Below, one piece after another: positions 1 to 11,109 of a DNA stretch of 64,000 nucleotides. The notes beneath the pieces were generated by a model, which was given only the letters and a program-made list of their open reading frames with translations, was not told the origin of the DNA and ran no database searches. Source of the DNA: Maratus speciosus (lineage: Eukaryota > Arthropoda > Arachnida > Araneae > Salticidae); the NCBI GenBank assembly GCA_963932465.1, contig OZ010788.1:671792484-671856483 (forward strand), in the 5' to 3' direction. A program made the translations under genes and the position numbers. The first letter of the stretch is position 1. Every line of letters starts with the position of its first letter.

Positions 1-1071
1 ACAGGTGGATGATTGATCCGTTGGCAACCTGGTTCTTTTGAAATCCCGTTTCATACTTTATGGCCTAATATAGTGTAGTCGGACATTGAAATATTGTTTT
101 CTAAACTAAAGCTCTCACGATTAAAAAACCGAGATGTTTCTTTAAAATATCACTTGTTGTTAAAAAATCACATTAAAATTTCAAATCGTTGTTAAATATA
201 CAGATATATTGAAGAGTTTTTAAATTAATTTATAACTAATTAAACAACATAGGGAAAAAAGCTACAAAGAAACATTTAAAACTCGGAAATAGAAAAATGT
301 AAGCATTCTATTAGTTCTTTTTTGCATTGTCAAGTTTTCTAATAAAAAATTATATACTTTGCCCAACATATAGAAGCTATTAATTTTTCCTATCACTATT
401 TACTGTCAACTTATACAAAACAGAATGGAGAGAAAATGGAGGTTTGTTTTCACAAGGTGGATTAGTTTCTATTGTTAGTGAGTTAAATGATAATGCTTTT
501 TTGTGTGCTTTATCAGAGAAAAATAATAAATGATACTTTGTTTGAATAAAGATATTAAGCTAATTTTTTTTGTTATTTTAATAAAAACATCTTAATAAAC
601 GCTTTTTAATGATTCTACAGAATAAATAAAACAGTTAAGCAATGAAATATTGAGTAATTATAAACTAAAATATAAATATACAATTAAATATCGAGTAATC
701 AACGATTTTCGTTTTCTATCATTAAAGCATTAGAACTATCTAATAATAATAATAGTAATAATAATAATAATGAAGAATATGATGATGATGATAATCCGAT
801 GCCTTTATATGTTTTACCCAGCATCTTCATCAAAATTTTATTTTTTCATGTTGCTTGCACGACTTTTTTAAATCGGATTATAATTACAAGATCCTCTTAC
901 AATCCTCTAATTACAAGATCTCCCAAAGATAGAGTATGAAAACATATCCATGAGCACGTTTCAAGGTTCTAAAAAAGCCGCCCGGTGAAAAACAAAAGCC
1001 GGGTAACTTTTTTTGTTTTAAGTTACTTCGAAAATGCCGGTTTTTAATAATAATAATAAAAAAAATAAGTT
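1..1071. other. AT-rich DNA without a recognisable gene
   Basis: No frame of useful length, splice-framed exon or element end was found. It holds a trinucleotide microsatellite near 738-793 and short oligo-A/T runs. Nothing else seen. Confidence 0.6.
738..793. repeat. AAT/GAT trinucleotide microsatellite
   Basis: Interrupted run of TAA/AAT triplets followed by GAT triplets. Confidence 0.9.
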
Positions 1072-1662
1072 CGTAAAATATATAATTTGAACATTAAAAA
1101 GTTCCACAATTTTACTTAAAAGGCGACTAATGTAATGAAAAAGATGTTACAAATTTAAAATATACATTTTTTTTAGTACTTTCAAGCCTTCCGGGCTCAT
1201 CATCAGAGAATATCTTAATAACTAAATGTTGTTTATTAATACAAATACGTCACTTTGTTTTGAAAATGAGAGAGCCAATAATTACTACAGTTGAAAGTAG
1301 AAGTAGCAGCGGCAATTTCTTGGATTGAATTTAATTAGAGGAAATATATATTATTTTTATTAATTGCAGTTCCATTTATTTTATGACATCACTTTGTTTC
1401 TCATACAATCCAAGGAATTGCTACGGCTACTTATACTTTCAACTGTAGTAATTATTGGCTCGCTCATTTTCAAAACAAAGTTACGTATTTGTATAAATAA
1501 ACAACATTTAGTTATTAAGATAGTCTCTGATGATGAGCCTGGAAGGATTGAAAGTACTAAATAAAATGCATATTTTAAACTTGTAACATCTTTTTTATTA
1601 CATTAGTCACCTTTTAAGTAAGAATGTGGACAATTTTAATGTTCACATTATATATTTTATGT
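1072..1662. repeat. Foldback (inverted repeat) made of Penelope-like 3' sequence
   Basis: The two halves are imperfect reverse complements: about 1072-1335 against about 1405-1662, with a short centre that adds part of a further unit. Each arm carries the same marker order found downstream of the Penelope-like coding remnant at 16840-17445: a TCCAAGG...GCTAC block, a CAAAGT(G/T)ACGTATTTG block, a GATGATGAGCC-type block, then GAAAGTACTAA. The 3' ends point outward in both arms. Open frames inside the palindrome, such as 1364-1564, are incidental. Inverted partial copies are known for Penelope-like elements; linking this palindrome to them is my inference from shared sequence within the window. 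Confidence 0.7.
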
Positions 1663-2944
1663 TGAATCAAGGTGAAAAATTGCGTTACGTCTTATGATAT
1701 TATTTAAATTAAGTTCGTTTTAAAAATTTTAAAGGAAAAAGATGTTTTTTCAGGAAGCAAAAAAGGCTATTGTCACATTTCAAATTAATCATTCATTATA
1801 TATTTTCAATGTTTCCTTTATAACCAGGTACCATAGATTTAAGGAGTTTCTGGTGTAAAACACTCAAAAAACCAAAGAAAAAAATAAGCTAATACAAATC
1901 TACATTTAGTATATCCATTTTTTTTAATACCTCGCCTTCTTATTCAGTGCTTTATAAAATATAATTCTAACAAAATCTGGCCCAATATATTTAAAATAGT
2001 TTTTCTTAAACTGGTGTTTTTTTTTTTTTTTTTTTTTTTTTAATTAGTAAGCGCTGTGAAAAATATAGTCATGAAACAACCGCTTTCTTATATGTGACAT
2101 TTCAAAGTGACATTACAAATATATTTACCTGGTGAACCATTAGATGTTTATTTATATTTCAACACGTTTTTGAAAAAAAAAATGGCTTCAAAAAAAATTT
2201 TTTTTCAGAAAATTACAATTTAAAATTGAAAAGTAATAATTATATATGCAAGAGTCGTAGTTTAAAAAGACTAAAATCTCATTGAGTAATCAAAACTCTT
2301 CGGTTCTCTCCAGGTACTGGACTTTTAGTCGGAAGTGATGGCAACGGAAGAATGAGTAGAGGTTTCGGAACTGGCACGAAGTAGCCAGTAAAAAAAATGA
2401 CAATGCGCAAACTATACAACTCCAGGCGTTGGACAAAACTTTAATGTAATATAACCTCATATATTTGATGATGGTCATGTATTTTAGTGTAATTTTAATA
2501 TTTTTCAGTTTTTAGCTATTCATTTGTGTATACAACATTCAGCAACATTGCGATTTGTGTTTTCACGATAAAATTTTACAGTAGATTAATTTTAGCTTTA
2601 TCGAATTTGTAGTTTTAGGGAACTGAAACTTTCCAATCCGTGACTATTAACAATCAAGAAAGCTGTGTAGTGATAATTTGTAATACATACACATATATGT
2701 ATCAATTTAAAAATACTTTGTGATCTAATCCGTCCTTCCGAGTTACATAATATAGGCGAAAAACAATTGTTTTTAAATAGTCAAATAGTTTTTTTTCTTT
2801 TTTTTGGTGTTAAATATATATTTTTCCGGTTACCAACAAATGACGAGAAAAAGTATTTTTATATGAAGAATATCAATTATGTATTTAATATAATCAATAT
2901 TCAATTTATGTAATATTCAATAATGAAATTTTAATTTCGTTCTA
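1663..2944. other. AT-rich DNA without a recognisable gene
   Basis: Contains a 25-base T run at 2017-2041. The small frame on the minus strand near 2290-2478 has no recognisable product or context. Nothing else seen. Confidence 0.5.
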
Positions 2945-3310
2945 GAAAATTAGCCGGAAACAAACTCTGAGCTATTTATATTACTTTAAACGAAATCGAG
3001 TTGATCTTTCATAATCGTCTGTACGCCATAGAGATGTTAGATTTTTTTTTTTTTTTAACAAATCGTTTAAATATTATTTTGAAATCGATTGAAAATTATT
3101 TTCAAAACCGTAAAATGTAATTTTGATAGTGTTTTCAAATTGTACTTGAAAGAACATATTTTTTTTTTATTCGACGGTGCAAAAATGTAAAATGTGTAGC
3201 ATTTAAAAAATCCAGTAAAAACGAAATTCAATCGTGGCCGGCATGACGTCAAAATGACGCCAGCGTTAATCAAAGAAACGTTTTCCCCTTATATTATAGA
3301 TTTTTATTTT
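2945..3310 (+). repeat. Dispersed repeat J, copy 1
   Basis: Diverged direct copy of 61495-61810. Shared landmarks in the same order are GGAAACAAA, a C(C/G)ATAGAGAT block, TTCGACGGTG(C/T)AAAA, GCGAAATT/ACGAAATT and CAGCGTTA. Element type unknown. Confidence 0.6.
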
Positions 3311-3639
3311 GTACAAAGAACAATGCGTTCGGAACGTGATAAAATAATGTATTAATGAAAAATGGTATTTCATATTATTAAATGAACTTTATAACATTTT
3401 ATTTTGTATTGTCGCGTACTGTGTGGATAAATTTTCACCAAAATGTATTAAAATTTAAAAGGCTATTGAAGATTGAATAAGCCTCCTCTGGAATATACAT
3501 ATTCCATTTTTCTAAACATTTAAATTAAAATTGTTTTCGTACTAAAATAATTTTTTTATGAATCTCATAAGATTCTCTTTTTGTATATAAAGCACATCTC
3601 TTAATCGTGTTTAAACATGAAATAAACACTACGTAAACT
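3311..3639. other. AT-rich DNA, nothing seen
   Basis: No coding signal, repeat end or RNA gene recognised. Confidence 0.5.
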
Positions 3640-4245
3640 TTAACTATTAAGTTTTACAGAGACATGTCTCTTTTAAAATATATTCAAATATTATTAAGTG
3701 CTTTACAAAAAATGTCGCAAATGTATGCATTAAAATAACGTACTAGGAGAAATACCATTATTCGGTGCCGTGAAAACTGTTTGAAATCTACACTATGTAT
3801 TCTCAATAGCATTTCTATAGAAAATCCGTTCTACTGTAATTTTTATATTTTATAGAACGTACCTAAAAAGGAGTATTTGTATTTTTGGTAAAATGTCGCC
3901 GGTGAGGGTTAAGTGAGATTTAAAATTTAAAGTAGTTTTAAAAAATAGATGAATGGCAAAACCTTTTAACGTCAAAAACGTCTGGTATCGGAATGGCCAC
4001 AAAACTGGTGAAAATTTTATCTTCCGTATTGTGTTACAAAATTGCCTTTCAATGCTATTTGAAGCTATCCGCACCACTCAATCAAACAAAACACTAAAAA
4101 TATTTTAACATGTAAGATCAAGACCCATAAATGCTCATGCTTTTAACAGATGGATTAAATTGGTATTTAAAACCTTACCTTTTAAGGATTACGGCATTTT
4201 TTCCCCATTTATTTCGTCGATGCAATAAATAAATGTTTTTATACG
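3640..4245 (-). repeat. Dispersed repeat B, copy 1
   Basis: About 70-80% similar by eye to 12955-13570 in the same orientation. On the minus strand it carries a GACGTTAAAAGGTTTTG core and the following TTTAAAAC/GTACTTT block, shared with the plus-strand copies near 21.3, 25.6, 29.1 and 29.9 kb. No coding content recognised; the minus-strand frame at 3850-4077 is incidental. Confidence 0.65.
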
Positions 4246-4400
4246 AAACATAAAACTATTTTTTTTCTTCGCCTTAAATTCGTAATTCAATTGCATTTAA
4301 CGAATTTTAAGATTATTTTACATTAGCTGACCCTCTTGGCGTTGCCCGGGCCCGTGATAATAAGCTTAAATGATTCGTAAATTTGTATGGCTTTCTATCT

Positions 4401-4821
4401 TTAAGAGGCTACTTCAGTCAAATGAAAAGACCCGTTCGCTAATGCTAATGGAAGAAATTTATAACGATATCTCGGTTGCATTTCAATATTTTTAAATGAT
4501 TTTTTTTTTTTTGCATTGGATAGCTGAGATCGATCTGTATGCAGGCCGTTTTTAAATTTTTCGATTTTGATTACAGATTTTTTTTATGAGCAGGCTTTCA
4601 GTTTCGAAACCGGTTCCGAAAATGAAAGCGTCCTCATTAAAAATATCTGTAAAAAAATCCAAAAATTAAAAAACGGCCTTTGTACAGATCGATCTCAGCT
4701 ATCCAATGCAAAAAAAATCATTTAAAAATATTGAAATGCTACCGAGATATCGGTATAAATTTCTTCCATAGGATTAGCATTAGCGAACGGGTCTTTTCAC
4801 TTGACTGAAGTAGCCTCTTAA
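4401..4821. mobile_element. TTAA-flanked palindromic MITE (421 bp)
   Basis: Nearly the whole unit is one inverted repeat. It begins TTAAGAGGCTACTTCAGTC and ends GACTGAAGTAGCCTCTTAA. The arms (about 4401-4580 and 4640-4821) match almost base for base, and the centre is itself a weaker palindrome. TTAA at both edges is the target duplication typical of piggyBac-type transposition. There is no coding capacity, so any movement would need a transposase supplied elsewhere. The piggyBac assignment rests on TTAA alone. Confidence 0.85.
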
Positions 4822-6776
4822 CTCCATTTTGTCTGAAATTATATTTTTAAATAAAAAAATCGCGAAAAAACATTGATTTTTAAAGGTAAAAGCTCTCGTA
4901 AGAAGACGTTTTCTTGTTTTTTCACATTTGTCGTTTCTCAAATAAGAATAAATAAATAGTTCTTGTTGTCCAAAATCTTTTAAATTTTTATAGGTTATAA
5001 ATATAACGTTTTTGCAAAAATTTTCTGAAAAAGGAGTAGAAAGCGAGCGTAACCTAGACGAAATGCTCAGGTGTTTACTGATTTCGTGGAAATTTTCACA
5101 CATTTTATTTTATAAAGAATATTTCTGCCCGTCCGAACGTTTCGAAATTTTTGTAGGTTGCTTAAATCTGGTCCATTGAGATGCTCTAAAAATTGTTTTA
5201 AAATACGGAAGTTTAGTTAATTTTAGTCTAGGAAAAATATCGTCTTCGTGAGTCGCGAACTGATCTGTGTTCGCTAGTGTATTTAAAAAAGTTAGCATTC
5301 ATATATTTTTTAATTGATTGCACCATCGATTAGAAGATGATTTCAGCTTTAAGTACATATTTTCGGTTTGTTATTACCTCCAAAACTGCGCTCTGGAGGG
5401 CCGTTGTCATTAGAGACAATAATGTTTTGGACAACGACCCTTTTCGAAATTTTCATTTCAAACGGTCAATTGCGATATTTTTTCTCACTAACTGCGACAT
5501 TTGAGAAGTAAGTGTACAATCTGTCGGAATATGTCTTCCAATTTTATCTGTACTGAGCGGTTTGGTAGATTTACGTTAAAACAAAACTATTAAAAACACA
5601 AATAAAATAGAAAAGTCGGTTCTCCGCTTCCTTTCGATAACTAAAATAGGTTACATACGAGCGTGTACAAGCGCTTTTGACAACTGAAAATTAAATTGAT
5701 TTTTTTTTTATGTGAGTGCGTTACGATTTTTAGGTAGCTTTCATTGCAAAAAGTAAAAAGCTACCTAAGCCTTTCGGTCGAAAACACCTCAATAAAAATT
5801 TTGGTATATTTTCATCGATCATGACCCCCAGAACTAACCCCCCCTTTTTAAATGTTATATATATATATATATATATATATATGTTATTTGTCATGCGGGG
5901 CTAACCCTCACACAAATTTTCACGGTAGATTTTCTTAGTATTGATTATCATATTTTTAAATCAGAATTTTTTTTTATATATCGAGTCTTCATTTTATGTG
6001 GAACTTATTTTATTTCTCATTAAAGTCCATATTCTTATGTCCTATTCCTATTAAGTAATATTTCTAGTTCAAAGAATTTGATTAATTAGGAAAAATAGAA
6101 GATTATAACAATTCTGAATTTTAAAAATATTAAATACATTATACAGAATACTTCATATTAAGACTATCTGAGAAATTAAAGCCAATTTTTATAAAGTTTT
6201 ACTTTATAATATGTTATCGTGTTTAACCATCTAATAGAGTTTTACTGAAAAGTATCCGGTATGAAATGCATCTAAACGATTATACAGTGCTTAAAAAAAT
6301 TCTAAAATGTGTGCACTAAAATCGCTTAAAAGAAATATATATTCTACTTTGAAATCGTCAAATTGTTTAAAATCTACACATAATTTCAATAGGACTACAA
6401 ATTTTAAAAGCTATTCAGATACAAAATTCACACAGGAAAATACTATTCACTTAAAATCAGGGGATTCATTTAAAATCATCCAAATTAGGCTAATAATTGC
6501 TAAAAGTGATAAAAATACACTTAAAAGTCATATAAATCGCTCAGACGGCGACATTCCGAAGATCTTTGTAGGCACAAATATTTCCGTAAATTTTTTTAAA
6601 AACAAGAAATTTGTAAATAAAATCACGAGATCACATGTATAATGAAAAACAATTGCAAACACAAAAAAATAAAAGAAAAGTGTTCAGTTAAACTGTTGGC
6701 ATTGAGATCACAAGCTATTAAAACTAATTGTATATTATACTCTTATTTCAAAGAATAATACCCCTCAAAATATAAA
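4822..6776. other. AT-rich DNA without a convincing gene
   Basis: Holds a TA microsatellite (5855-5882) and a 111-codon, ATG-initiated plus-strand frame at 6307-6642. That frame is lysine- and asparagine-rich with no recognisable domain, and about one frame of this length is expected by chance at this base composition, so I do not call it a gene. Minus-strand frames at 4780-5103 and 5110-5298 are likewise unsupported. Confidence 0.5.
5855..5882. repeat. (TA)n microsatellite
   Basis: About 14 TA dinucleotides. Confidence 0.95.
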
Positions 6777-7301
6777 TTAAGGGGACATTAATCCCCCTCG
6801 TTTCCCCCTTTATATTTTACCAATGAACTTCCAAATGTCATCAGGGAAGTTCCTTATCAGTATACATCGGTATACCAAATTTGAAGCAAATCGGATAGAA
6901 AAACCCATTTATCTAAATCAAGCGGAGTATTAGCCCTCCTTTCCCCCTTTAGACTTAAACAATGAACCTTCAAATCTAATCAGGGAAGCGCCTTATCAGA
7001 ATTAATCGGTATACGAAATTTGAAGAAAATCTGATAATTCCGTATGAAAAACCTATTTATCTAAGTTCAGGGGGATTACCCCCTGTTACCCCCTGTTACC
7101 CCCTGTATACATAACCAATGAACCCCCAAAACTAATCAGGGAAGCGCCTTATCAGAATGAAACTAGAAAAAAATTGAAGCAAATCGAATATTTCTATCAA
7201 GAGTTATCGTGTTACGTACATACGTACATACATACGTACGTACATACATACAAATCCGGCGGTCACATTAGCTCTCAGGCTTTGATAGCTTGTGAGCTAA
7301 T
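6777..7301 (-). mobile_element. Repeat G: hairpin end, TACG tract, about 135-150 bp tandem units
   Basis: About three diverged units repeat a CAATGAAC...CTAATCAGGGAAGCGCC...CTTATCAG order, and each carries a block that reads on the minus strand like ATCCGATTTGCTTCAAATTT. The last unit contains three copies of TTACCCCCTG (7078-7106). Next to them is a GTAC/ATAC tetranucleotide tract (7210-7250), and the right edge is a hairpin with an 8-bp stem, ATTAGCTC (7267-7274) and GAGCTAAT (7294-7301). Noncoding. This plan recurs in repeats F, H and K of this window. The class is uncertain; a nonautonomous Helitron/Helentron-like element is one possibility. Confidence 0.6.
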
Positions 7302-7374
7302 AAAAAAAATATTTGTGAAATGAATTATTTATATTATTGTTTCTTATTCTGCAAAGCCTCTCTTGCCTTCACTC

Positions 7375-7690
7375 AATGGAGGCTGAATCATTGAAAGTAT
7401 TCTCGCTGCGTAAAATGATCTCTATTGATCCCCGGATAATGGATGGTAAATAAAATCTTCCACCATACATGAGGTCTGGGGCCCTACTACAAGCGCATCG
7501 AGTTCCTTCCGAAGAGAGAAGAACCCGAGGTCGAATTAACATGTTTCCCGAAATTTTTTTCCGATACACAGATTAGGTGCTACCACGAAGCGCTCGGCAA
7601 TAGCTCACGGATTCTAAGATTCCTTTTCAAGTAGGCATCGGAAAAACTCTAGATTGGCCACTTCAGTTACGAGACAGTTTTCACTGACCT
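7375..7690 (-). pseudogene. Decayed copy of the 12214-12510 open segment
   Basis: Matches the right-hand copy in inverted orientation: a CTTGTAGTAGGGC-like block next to a GCGCATCGAGTTCC-like block corresponds to GCTTGTGGTAGAGC and CACATCGAATTCTCC. Read on the minus strand it gives an RCACSRAP peptide where the other copy gives RCACGRAP, but the surrounding frame is broken by stops and shifts. The product is unknown. Whether either copy was ever coding is inference. Confidence 0.4.
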
Positions 7691-8625
7691 TCCCTCTTTT
7701 TCTCCCCTTTGAAAAGAAAACAAATGTTTAATTTTGCTTTCTGTGTTTATTAAAAATGCCGTCTACACACACCTAATTAAGATATTTTGATAATCTTTTT
7801 TTTTTTTTTTTTAAACAAATGTGAAATATATAAATTTTTAGCTGTTAAAAGCTCAAAATCATACGACCGGTAGATCTTTAGAAACTGATAAATAATAATG
7901 AAATTAGCTTTTTTTGACTAAGCTGGAGCTTTTCTTTAAAAATTAATAAAAAATTAACAAGTTACTATAGAGATATTTAATAACTATTACAAGAAAGGCC
8001 TTATTCTAAACTTTAAAATGATATGAAAATAAATTTTTTATAAGTTTTTGTTAAATAAATATTAGCATATAGACCCAAAAATTTCAAGAAATTCTGCTTA
8101 AATACAAAATAAACGGGAAAATATTTAAGCTTTGAAACTCATTTTAAACACTAATAATAAATGTACTTTGAAAATATTGCATGCAGTTTTTGGTAGATTT
8201 AGTTGATGCAGTATGGAGTCTGTTTGAAATGAAAATTCAACGCAAAATTAAAAAAATAAATTCTAATATGAATTAAAAAATAATAATTGCAGTACATATT
8301 AAAATATAGTTTAACAAAATATCGTGTGTAAGTTTATTAATTTCCTTTAAATAAACAGTGTGTTATGCTAAGAAAACTCTAATTGCACAATAGTTGTCGC
8401 ATAAAAAAATTAGCAGAGAAAACATGCTGTGATTACTAGAAAATAATTGACTAGACATTTTTGCTAAAACTTCTTTATAGTTTCTGCAAATATCGAAGCC
8501 CATGTGTGCACTATCATTGTTTACCCAAATAAACCAAATATTCACAATTTCCAAATATTTATTTATATAGATTATTGTTATTAAATGTTGTATCAGTTTT
8601 AAGATTTGTTATTTGTTACATAAAT
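7375..8625 (+). repeat. Left arm of a 1.2-1.4 kb inverted duplication
   Basis: Diverged reverse complement of 11110-12510. Matching landmarks from the outer edge inward are a GCG/GCACATCGA block (7495 and 12445 regions), AAAATTAATAAAAAATTAACA, TTTCAAGAAATTCT(G/A)CTTAAAT, CACTAATAATAAA, TTTAAATAAACA(G/A)TG and CCCATGTG(T/C)GC. Similarity fades near 8625. The outer 7375-7690 corresponds to the GC-richer open segment at 12214-12510 but is more decayed. Confidence 0.7.
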
Positions 8626-8801
8626 AACAAAATACTTTAGTAAATAGATAGAGAATTTCTTTTTAGAACAAGATAAAAATATTAAATTTAAAATTTTTGC
8701 GCAAAAAAAAGAAAAAAAAAAAGAAGTAAATATCTTTGGAAAGTATTGCAGGATTTTGAATACTTTAAGATACTACATTTTTTATACTTGATATTTCATT
8801 G

Positions 8802-9325
8802 GATATAAAATAAATTGTAAAGTTTCTAATGACATAAAAAAGCAACGTATTTCATAGTAACTTTACAGTAAATTTCGAAAAGATAGAAAATATATTATTT
8901 GAAGATGATGTGAATCAGTCTTCTTAGATTTTTATTTTTTTTGTCTCTGTCTTTAATTTCTATATAAAAATAATCTTTCAAAATATAAGTTAAGTATTAC
9001 TCAATCTACACACACACAAAAAAAGAGGACTCTCTGGCGATCCTAATATTAAGCTTTATTTAATATCGAAACTTCTTCTTTTTTTTTTTTTTTTTTTTTT
9101 TGTTAATTTGAGCAATAGTTATTTTATATTCCGAAAAAATAGTTCTATAATCAAAGGCAGAAAAAAAATGAAAAATCAAGAAGACTAATTCACATCATCT
9201 TCAAACAATATATATATATATATATTATTTTGTTTTATTTTTTCAAAATTTATTGTAAAAAAGTTACGAGGAAATACGTTGTTTTTGATGACCTTAGAAA
9301 CGCTACAATTTATTTAAATTCCATA
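8802..9325. repeat. AT-rich foldback of about 520 bp
   Basis: Arms about 8802-8945 and 9160-9325 are inverted copies; the clearest pair is GAAGATGATGTGAATCAGTC against GACTAATTCACATCATCTTC. The spacer holds a 23-base T run (9079-9101) and a short CA run. No target duplication identified. Confidence 0.75.
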
Positions 9326-9470
9326 ATAAAATATGCCGTTCAAAAACATGCAAAACTTTCCTAAGATTTTTTTCTTTCCGAAAACTATTTAATTGAATAT
9401 TTTGATTTTGTACTAATCGGAAATTCTCATTGGATGTTATTAAAAGTTTTTATATATTTATGTATAGCTA

Positions 9471-11109
9471 TAGGGGAGATGGGGCACATGTGAACAGGGG
9501 GCAGATGTGAACATCGCAATTTTTCAATAGTTATTATAAGTTTTTTTATTTGAAAAAAATTACTAAAGATGACAGTACCTGTAGACATATGGTAAAAATT
9601 TTTTGAAACTTTTTGACATTTTGTTTATCTTCTGTAGCCAAAACACTGTTTTTAGGCCTCAAAAGTAAAATCTTTGTTCCAAGTTGATAACCGTATAACT
9701 TTATTTATTTATTTATTTATTTGAATTTGAGTGTTTTAACATATACTATGAATACTAATAAATATTTTTGATAAAGTTCTTTTTCTTCTAAAATTGAAAA
9801 ATTTTAATGATTTATCAGTTTAACAGAAGCATCAATGTGGGGCACTTGTGAAGAGACAAGTTGGGGCAGATATGAACAGTACATAAGTGCCCCAATAATC
9901 CTTCTGTGATTCTGTTCCTTTCCGTTAACTTAATGATAAATAATTGAGTTCCATTATCTATAATTTTCCTGAAATAGAAGATATTTTCTTCACACAACTT
10001 TGATTTTGCATTGAAACTTCATCAAACACATCTTGCAGCAAATACATAAAGAGAAACAAGCTCGTTTACATTCAATTGCACCTTAAATAAATTTAATGTT
10101 TTTTAAAATGCAATTAGTGTTATATATTATTTTACTAAACAGTTTACAACAATATCTTTCATGCATTGTTAATACAAAAATATTACCTTGAACAACTTTG
10201 CAAAGTTTTCTATTACATTTGTTCTAAACTTGAAATGAAGATTTACTTCCATATCTAAAACAGTTATGTATATGATGCTTTGAATGGAGATAGATATGAG
10301 TAATATTTTAAGAAAGTAAAATTTTTAAACTGATAACTACTGTAAAATACCTATTGTAACCGCCTCCCTCTTTCAAAAGAAAAAGGAGTTGGGGGAGGGG
10401 GGGGGGTAATAGTCGAGATTTTTTTTAAATCATTAAAAACTCCTTCTTTATCTATAATTTACAAGCAAAAAAGGCAAATACAGCAGTGGGAATCTTTTGT
10501 ATTTCGGCAGATTTGAGATAAGTAGTATGTAATCGCCCCCTCCGTAAAATGTTCCCCAAACAAAAACCCCTAAACAAAATTTAAAAGTTTTAATTTCTTT
10601 CTTAAAATTGCTTCTTTATTTTTTATTTATTTATTTATTTATTTTTTTATTTCAGCAATACTTAATGAATCATCTAAGCCTCTACCCCCCAAATCTACTT
10701 ATTTTCATTTTATAATATTTTGCTTAAACATATCACCCAGAAACTAGAGAAATATATACATATATATTTTTCTTTATGGTGAATTTTACAGGTAATTAAC
10801 TAATGATTACGATGACAAATGAATAACAGAATAAAAACCATGTCAAAGGATATTTTTTCCTTGTGTTCACATGTGCCCCACGTGTGTTCACAACTACCCC
10901 GCTTTTGGGGCACATGTGAACAATTTTCCGAATTTATAAAAGTATTAAAAAATGTAAGAAGAACTATACAGGTGATTTTAAAAAAATTACCATGTATAAA
11001 AGAAAGTTCTATTTGCTATATTGAGTAGGTTTTGTTTATAGAAATTAATCCAGTCATCAGAAAAAGCTATATTTATGCGAACTGTTCACATGTGCTTCCA
11101 TCTCCCCTG
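9471..11109. mobile_element. 1.64-kb TA-flanked element with repeated GGGGCACATGTGAAC motifs
   Basis: The left end TAGGGGAGATGGGGCACATG is the inverted match of the right end, which ends ...CCATCTCCCCTG; a TA flanks each side (9469-9470, 11110-11111). The GGGGCACATGTGAAC motif or close variants recur: a doublet at the left end, another pair with an inverted partial near 9838-9895, an inverted pair plus a direct copy at 10864-10925, and the right end. Such subterminal motifs usually bind transposase. No transposase frame is recognisable, so it is probably nonautonomous. The TA duplication suggests the Tc1/mariner/pogo group, but I do not recognise the family. Confidence 0.75.

Noticed and set aside
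6307..6642. 111-codon ATG-initiated plus-strand frame
   Set aside because: Lysine/asparagine/serine-rich as expected for AT-rich DNA; no domain, no splice or promoter context. With about 8% stop codons per position, roughly one frame this long is expected by chance in 64 kb.
10381..10407. G-quadruplex in the G run
   Set aside because: One long G tract plus a shorter one, not four separate G tracts.
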